The notes under the pieces: model-generated
What the model saw: only the letters and a program-made list of their open reading frames with translations
Database searches by the model: none
What the model was told of the DNA's origin: nothing
IMG/VR virus record: IMGVR_UViG_3300027805_000046
Span: 1 to 33,942 of that record
From: a virus
Direction: 5' to 3' (one strand)
DNA: 33,942 nt
In this document: in pieces, positions 30,304 to 33,942 of the stretch
Position numbering within the stretch: position 1 is the stretch's first letter
Layout: every line of letters begins with the position of its first letter
Made by a program: the position numbers and the translations under genes

Positions 30304-32400
30304 ATGGCCACTATGAAAATTATTAAACTGGAAAGACAAACGAAGGAAATGCATCTGCCTGATGACCTGATGGCAGAAAAGCGTTGGCTCGTTTGGCGGG
30401 AGGAGGATGGACGGAAAGTCCCCTACTACCCAACAACACACAGACGCAGATCTGGAACAATGGAGACTGCGCAAGATTTTGCCGCAATGGGTAGCCATGC
30501 GGATGCAATGGATTCGCTTAAGAACCACGTGCCACACTACACTGGGCTGGGCTACGCAATTACGAATGGTAGCATTCTTATCGACCTTGACGATGTGTTG
30601 GGCGAGGGTGGTAAGTTCACCGACGAGTGGGCAGAGAAGTTTACATACAAGGCGATTGCCTCGGGTGCATTTGTAGAGATTTCGTATTCAGGCACAGGCA
30701 TACACGTCATCGGTCGTGGTCACGCTCGCAAGGCTGGCGCAAAGGGAATCGCAATCGAAGTTTACCCAGACAAGCGCTTTGTGGCGATTACTGGCGAGCT
30801 AATGGCCAATACGGAATGTCCCGACGCAGTCACCGACATAACCGACTTAGCCGAGGAAGCGCTCCAAGAGTATCAGCGCAGGTGCGACGAGAAAGGTTTA
30901 AACAATCTGTCCTCCGCAATGGCGAGCGAAGAGGAACTGGCTTACATAAAGGGACAAGTCGAAGGCGACACCCTCACGCAAGTGCGCACGTTGTTGCAGG
31001 TGTTCTCTCCCGACGAGCGTGACCAGTGGTTCAAAGTCGGGCTGGCGCTGGGTCGGGCATTCCCGAACGACAAAGGTGTATACGAAGAGTACGCAAAGTG
31101 GTCACGTGCCTCGCCGAACTACAACGCCAAAGCCGACGACAAGACCATGCACGACTTGTTCTATCGGCAAGCACTGTTACCCACGAAAAGCAAATACACG
31201 CTCGACACAATGATCGCTCAGGCGCAGAGCGTGGGTGTGCAGCTCAAGTTGTTCACGCAAGCATTCGACGACTTGCCTCCGACAGACGAGGAAATAAAAG
31301 TCAAACGATTGCTCGGCTGGGACAACAACAAGCACGACGCACGGAACTTGTTCGCCAACCCTCCACCGCCAATGGAGTTTATCATCGAAGACATTCTGCC
31401 GAGGCATCGGACAACTTTTGCAGCTCCAGGAGGAACTGGTAAGACGCAGATGACGTTGTGGATGGCGTTGCACGTGGCAGCAGGTAAGGCACTGTTCGGC
31501 AAATACGAAGTCAAGCGTCCAGGAAAAGTATTGGTCATGAACGCAGAAGACCCCAAGCGTCAGCTACAAAGACGTTTGATTCAACTTGCTAACCATATGG
31601 AGTGGGACAGCGACGAGCAGAAGTTCGAAGCATTCGAGAATGTTGCCTTTGTGGACTTCGAAATCGATACAATCTCGCTGTCTGCGCAAGTTGCTCGCAC
31701 AAACCACTACGACATAACCAAAACAGTCGAAGAAATAATCAAAGCCTACAAGGAAGTCGGTCTGAGCTGGGTCATCTTCGACCCGATGACCTTGTTCGGG
31801 TTCGACGAGGCTGGTGGGAATGACTCAGCCTCGGCAATGATGAAGGCTTCGGGCATCCTCGCAGACCAACTCAGTTGCGCAGTGACTTACGTAACGCACA
31901 CGACTAAAGCTGGCGCACGATCAGGCGAAGCAGACATGCACACCACTCGTGGAGCTGCAGCATTCGGCGACTTAACACGAGCGCATTGGAACTTAGTGAA
32001 CTTCCGTCCATACGACGCAATGACTAAGACTCGTTACTTGCAGATGTCGTTCGACAAGGCTAGTTATGCCGCACCGCAACCACCAGTGCACATAATGGCA
32101 ATCGAGAACAACACATTCGTAACGTATAACCCAGAGGACGAGGACGACGGAGAGTTCGACGAGACATTGTGGGAAGGTGTCAAGAAGGCAATCGACTTCC
32201 TGCGCAAGGCTGGCGAGGCTTGCTCGGTCGATACAGTTTCAACTTACGGATACGAGGTCAACGGACAACATGTCGGTAGGACACGTGCTAAGCCGAAGAT
32301 TCGTGAGTGGTTGGAGGAAGGACGCTTAGAAGTAATAAGCGAGGGACGCAGAAGGCAACAACTGCGTGTGAACAAGACGTGGGATGATTCAAACTTTTAA
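30304..32400 (+). CDS. Primase-helicase (AEP primase + PriCT-2 + RepA-type ATPase)
   Basis: 698 residues. Residues about 20-175 form an archaeo-eukaryotic (Prim-Pol) primase domain: ILIDLDD (Asp94, Asp96), SYSGTGIHVIG (Ser129, His134) and AIEVYPDKRFVAITG. Residues about 230-290 match the PriCT-2 module (QWFKVGLALG, YAKWSRASPNYN). From about 360 a RecA-type ATPase follows, with Walker A APGGTGKT (Lys380), MNAEDPKRQ and Walker B VIFDPMTLFG. The C-terminal tail has a winged-helix flavour (DFLRKAGEACSVDTVS). This fusion lays primers and unwinds DNA at the fork. An alternative start exists at codon 4; no strong ribosome binding site is visible for either. Confidence 0.93.
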   Translation: MATMKIIKLERQTKEMHLPDDLMAEKRWLVWREEDGRKVPYYPTTHRRRSGTMETAQDFAAMGSHADAMDSLKNHVPHYTGLGYAITNGSILIDLDDVLGEGGKFTDEWAEKFTYKAIASGAFVEISYSGTGIHVIGRGHARKAGAKGIAIEVYPDKRFVAITGELMANTECPDAVTDITDLAEEALQEYQRRCDEKGLNNLSSAMASEEELAYIKGQVEGDTLTQVRTLLQVFSPDERDQWFKVGLALGRAFPNDKGVYEEYAKWSRASPNYNAKADDKTMHDLFYRQALLPTKSKYTLDTMIAQAQSVGVQLKLFTQAFDDLPPTDEEIKVKRLLGWDNNKHDARNLFANPPPPMEFIIEDILPRHRTTFAAPGGTGKTQMTLWMALHVAAGKALFGKYEVKRPGKVLVMNAEDPKRQLQRRLIQLANHMEWDSDEQKFEAFENVAFVDFEIDTISLSAQVARTNHYDITKTVEEIIKAYKEVGLSWVIFDPMTLFGFDEAGGNDSASAMMKASGILADQLSCAVTYVTHTTKAGARSGEADMHTTRGAAAFGDLTRAHWNLVNFRPYDAMTKTRYLQMSFDKASYAAPQPPVHIMAIENNTFVTYNPEDEDDGEFDETLWEGVKKAIDFLRKAGEACSVDTVSTYGYEVNGQHVGRTRAKPKIREWLEEGRLEVISEGRRRQQLRVNKTWDDSNF

Positions 32401-32411
32401 CAGGAGTAATT

Positions 32412-32636
32412 ATGAAACATACAAAAGAAGATCACATCTGGACACCGAGCGGAACAGACGTAAGCGAACGCTGGCGCAAGATTTATGGCTGGGTTCCACC
32501 GAGCGAACTCCCTGAGTACCAAAAGAAATGGGCATACTTCCAAGAACTGCCATTGCGCAAACTCGACGACAAGGCTCGTGAAGAATTCGAACGCATGATG
32601 AAACAAAACAAGGTCGTGCGATGGAAAACAGTTTAA
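32412..32636 (+). CDS. Small protein, 74 aa
   Basis: 74 residues, beginning MKHTKEDHIWTPSGTDVSER and containing KIYGWVPPSELPEYQKKW and LRKLDDKAREEFERMMKQ. It is charged, Trp-rich and probably soluble. AACAGGAGTAATT precedes the ATG, 11 bases after the primase stop. No family is recognised; it belongs to the run of small early genes. Confidence 0.68.
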   Translation: MKHTKEDHIWTPSGTDVSERWRKIYGWVPPSELPEYQKKWAYFQELPLRKLDDKAREEFERMMKQNKVVRWKTV

Positions 32637-32694
32637 GACCTCGCAAGTCGAAAACAAAAATGGCTTGCCACAGACGTGGTGCGCTTTTTATGGG

Positions 32695-32709
32695 CGGTCG
32701 GTTCGACCG
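32695..32709 (+). other. Short hairpin in intergenic gap
   Basis: CGGTCG, loop GTT, CGACCG form a 6-bp stem in the 102-base gap between the 74-aa and 130-aa genes. No T-run follows, so it is not a clear terminator. It could protect mRNA ends or be chance. Confidence 0.4.
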
Positions 32710-32738
32710 ATTTCATTCATTCAAACTAAGGATCAAAC

Positions 32739-33131
32739 ATGGAAGACGTAAAAACATCCACTGGTGGGAAAAGTAAAAAGCCTAAAAAGATAGTCGTTGC
32801 CGAACCAATTGTGGAGCCTGAATCAATTGTTGAGCCTGAGCAGGAAATAATCCCCGAGCAGTGGGTGAAACCTGAAAGTGAATACACTCCGACCGACTGG
32901 GCAGCGCTTAACGATCCACCCGAGCCAGGAGTGACAGACGTAGCTACAGCGCCAACAGGGGTGAACGTGGTGCGCAGAGGCTTTACGACTTTACAAATGG
33001 CGCTTGCGTTCAGGAACTCGCTACGTGACCCTGCAGATTATTTAATCGTGGAGGTGCGTGAGAGTGCAGGCTTCGCACTCGAGGGACCAATCCTTTGCCA
33101 TTATGTGGCGCATAAAACGGAGGAATTGTGA
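32739..33131 (+). CDS. Acidic-linker protein, 130 aa
   Basis: 130 residues. A basic start (TSTGGKSKKPKKIVVAEP) is followed by repeated acidic Glu-Pro units (IVEPESIVEPEQEIIPEQ). A compact C-terminal domain (about 72-130) contains VNVVRRGFTTLQMALAFRNS and YLIVEVRESAGFAL. The Pro-Glu repeat is likely a flexible spacer. I do not recognise the domain. The ATG follows CTAAGGATCAAAC. Its stop (TGATG) overlaps the next small gene by one base. Confidence 0.68.
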   Translation: MEDVKTSTGGKSKKPKKIVVAEPIVEPESIVEPEQEIIPEQWVKPESEYTPTDWAALNDPPEPGVTDVATAPTGVNVVRRGFTTLQMALAFRNSLRDPADYLIVEVRESAGFALEGPILCHYVAHKTEEL

Positions 33132-33241
33132 TGTTGGACTTTTTCGTAACGCTTATGTTTGTGATCGGGTGCGCAACGACCATTGCTTGCGTAGTTGGTT
33201 TTGCGATTTGGTTTTTCATTTGGCGAGGGACGAACCGATGA
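33131..33241 (+). CDS. Mini-membrane protein, 36 aa
   Basis: A 36-codon frame with almost only hydrophobic residues (MLDFFVTLMFVIGCATTIAC, then VVGFAIWFFIW) and a basic end RGTNR. It forms one membrane helix. The start overlaps the previous stop (TGATG) and its own stop overlaps the next start (ATGA), which supports translation. The role is unknown; single-span phage peptides often act on host membrane proteins or exclusion. Confidence 0.55.
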   Translation: MLDFFVTLMFVIGCATTIACVVGFAIWFFIWRGTNR

Positions 33242-33447
33242 GTGCATACGAGTTAGCAGACCAAGTTGAAGAGTGGGGCAACGACTTTGTTGCGCTCAGC
33301 CCGAAGGGTGGTGCTTGTGTTATTGAAGCTGCAAAAATGCTACGTCATCAAGCCAACTACATCGCAATGTTAGAAAAAGGGTTGGAATCCAGCATCGAAC
33401 TTAACAAAGCGCAAGCAAGCAAGGAGATAAAACATGGCGGTTATTGA
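33238..33447 (+). CDS. Small helical protein, 69 aa
   Basis: 69 residues from the ATG at 33238 (ATGA overlap with the mini-membrane gene); the frame is open further upstream, but only as a shadow of other genes. It contains MSAYELADQVEEWGNDFVAL, then IEAAKMLRHQANYIAMLEKG. This is the style of small phage proteins with an N-terminal helix and a C-terminal coiled coil. No family is recognised. It overlaps the next gene by 14 bases. Confidence 0.65.
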   Translation: MSAYELADQVEEWGNDFVALSPKGGACVIEAAKMLRHQANYIAMLEKGLESSIELNKAQASKEIKHGGY

Positions 33448-33763
33448 ATCCCCATTTTGGCATACGTTACAACGTGAAATTAAAAACCGAAAGGAAGACG
33501 GAATGAAAGAACTAAGCCCACTGGCGAAGCAACTGCTCGGCAACAGCGGAGCCATCGACGTATACACGCAAAAAGAATACGACGATGCATTGGCGATTGG
33601 TAAGGCAGAGATTATGAAAATCGCGATCGACACAACCAAGACCGCAATCAAAATCGAGCGCAACGAGTGCGCCAAGATTGTGCGGGAATGGAAAGGTGAA
33701 CTGGATTTGGAAGCCATTGCGAAAGCGGTGGAAGATAGACTTGCCTCTCAGGTGACGCAATAA
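33434..33763 (+). CDS. Small charged protein, 109 aa
   Basis: 109 residues from the ATG at 33434, which is preceded by AAGGAGATAAAAC, a strong ribosome binding site. An internal Met (codon 24) is a less likely start. The protein contains FWHTLQREIKNRKEDGM, QLLGNSGAIDVYTQKEYDD and a long C-terminal helix (KTAIKIERNECAKIVREWKG). It is helical and soluble. No family is recognised. Its stop overlaps the next start (TAATG). Confidence 0.66.
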   Translation: MAVIESPFWHTLQREIKNRKEDGMKELSPLAKQLLGNSGAIDVYTQKEYDDALAIGKAEIMKIAIDTTKTAIKIERNECAKIVREWKGELDLEAIAKAVEDRLASQVTQ

Positions 33764-33942
33764 TGGCTACGATAATTCCAGCAAAAGATGTCTCAAAACT
33801 AATAAACGATGAATGGGAAGAGTGGGTGAAGGCTCGTAAAGCATTCTTAGGCGAGCATCACGTTTGGTGCAATTTCTTTTTGGAAGAGCCAGCTGCAACT
33901 TGCTCAATGTGCTCTGGCCTTAAAAAGGATTACCCAATTCAA
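33763..33942 (+). CDS. Unknown protein, 5' part (3' end outside window)
   Basis: The first 60 residues of a gene that runs off the window, starting by TAATG overlap with the previous stop. It begins MATIIPAKDVSKLINDEWEE and includes HHVWCNFFLEEPAATCSMCS. The Cys-x2-Cys pair at about 49-52 might be half of a metal-binding knuckle. Nothing further can be said. Confidence 0.6.
   Translation, partial: MATIIPAKDVSKLINDEWEEWVKARKAFLGEHHVWCNFFLEEPAATCSMCSGLKKDYPIQ

Noticed and set aside
32695-32709. Hairpin as a terminator
   Set aside because: The stem is short and lacks a T-run; it is kept only as a low-confidence structural note.
32660-32776. 38-codon frame between the 74-aa and 130-aa genes
   Set aside because: No ribosome binding site is visible and it overlaps the supported 130-aa gene by 38 bases; the very basic, low-complexity ending looks like chance.
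33058-33237. Upstream extension of the 69-aa gene
   Set aside because: Cys/Arg-rich shadow sequence of two other genes; the ATG at 33238 forms an ATGA junction.
1-33942. tRNA genes, CRISPR arrays, insertion sequences and integrase/attachment sites
   Set aside because: I scanned for tRNA-like TTCGA contexts, regular spaced repeats, transposase or recombinase motifs and terminal inverted repeats, and found none that hold up.

Overview
The window is a contiguous piece of a tailed double-stranded DNA phage genome, most likely a podovirus-like phage of a Gram-negative aquatic bacterium. This rests on the gene set: glycine-rich tail proteins, a GH24 lysozyme with holin-like membrane proteins, a P22 gp10-like tail protein, internal virion proteins and a compact replication module. 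No terminase, portal, capsid, integrase, ribosomal gene or tRNA is visible. Both ends cut through genes, and the host cannot be named from the sequence. Genes are packed tightly; many neighbours overlap by ATGA or TAATG, and no gap exceeds 300 bases.

Layout. (1) 1-3000, plus strand: three paralogous glycine-rich tail fibre or adhesin genes, with a small conserved phage protein between the second and third. (2) 2993-5081: a lysis block with small membrane proteins (XhlA-like, two-helix, and 3TM-holin-like) and a lysozyme. (3) 5119-9237: tail adaptor, a virion protein of unknown role, a gp10-like tail protein and a small protein. (4) 9241-11134: an acyl carrier protein, a beta-ketoacyl synthase with its complete active site, and an unrecognised 164-aa protein. 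(5) 11134-18106: four large internal or ejection-type virion proteins, ended by a strong intrinsic terminator. (6) 18128-26485, minus strand: DnaE-type DNA polymerase, a separate DnaQ-type exonuclease, HAD phosphatase, ThyX, a FAD-type oxidoreductase, DUF932 protein, a membrane-anchored HTH protein and several small genes, read leftward from sigma70-like promoters near 25.95 and 26.55 kb. (7) 26621-33942, plus strand: PD-(D/E)XK nuclease, SNF2-type helicase, DUF2800 nuclease, DUF2815 ssDNA-binding protein, primase-helicase and a run of small unknown genes.

How it fits together. The left plus-strand block is the late programme (adsorption, lysis, tail, ejection). The two divergent blocks on the right form an early/replication programme: primase-helicase, polymerase plus separate proofreader, ssDNA-binding protein, recombination nucleases and thymidylate supply.

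The main finding is the ACP plus ketosynthase pair. The two genes are translationally coupled and sit inside the virion morphogenesis operon, not among the nucleotide-metabolism or other early genes. The synthase keeps the Cys-His-His triad and the conserved Lys, and the carrier keeps the DSL phosphopantetheine serine. This suggests an acyl-condensing activity made late in infection. Its product and purpose cannot be read from the sequence.
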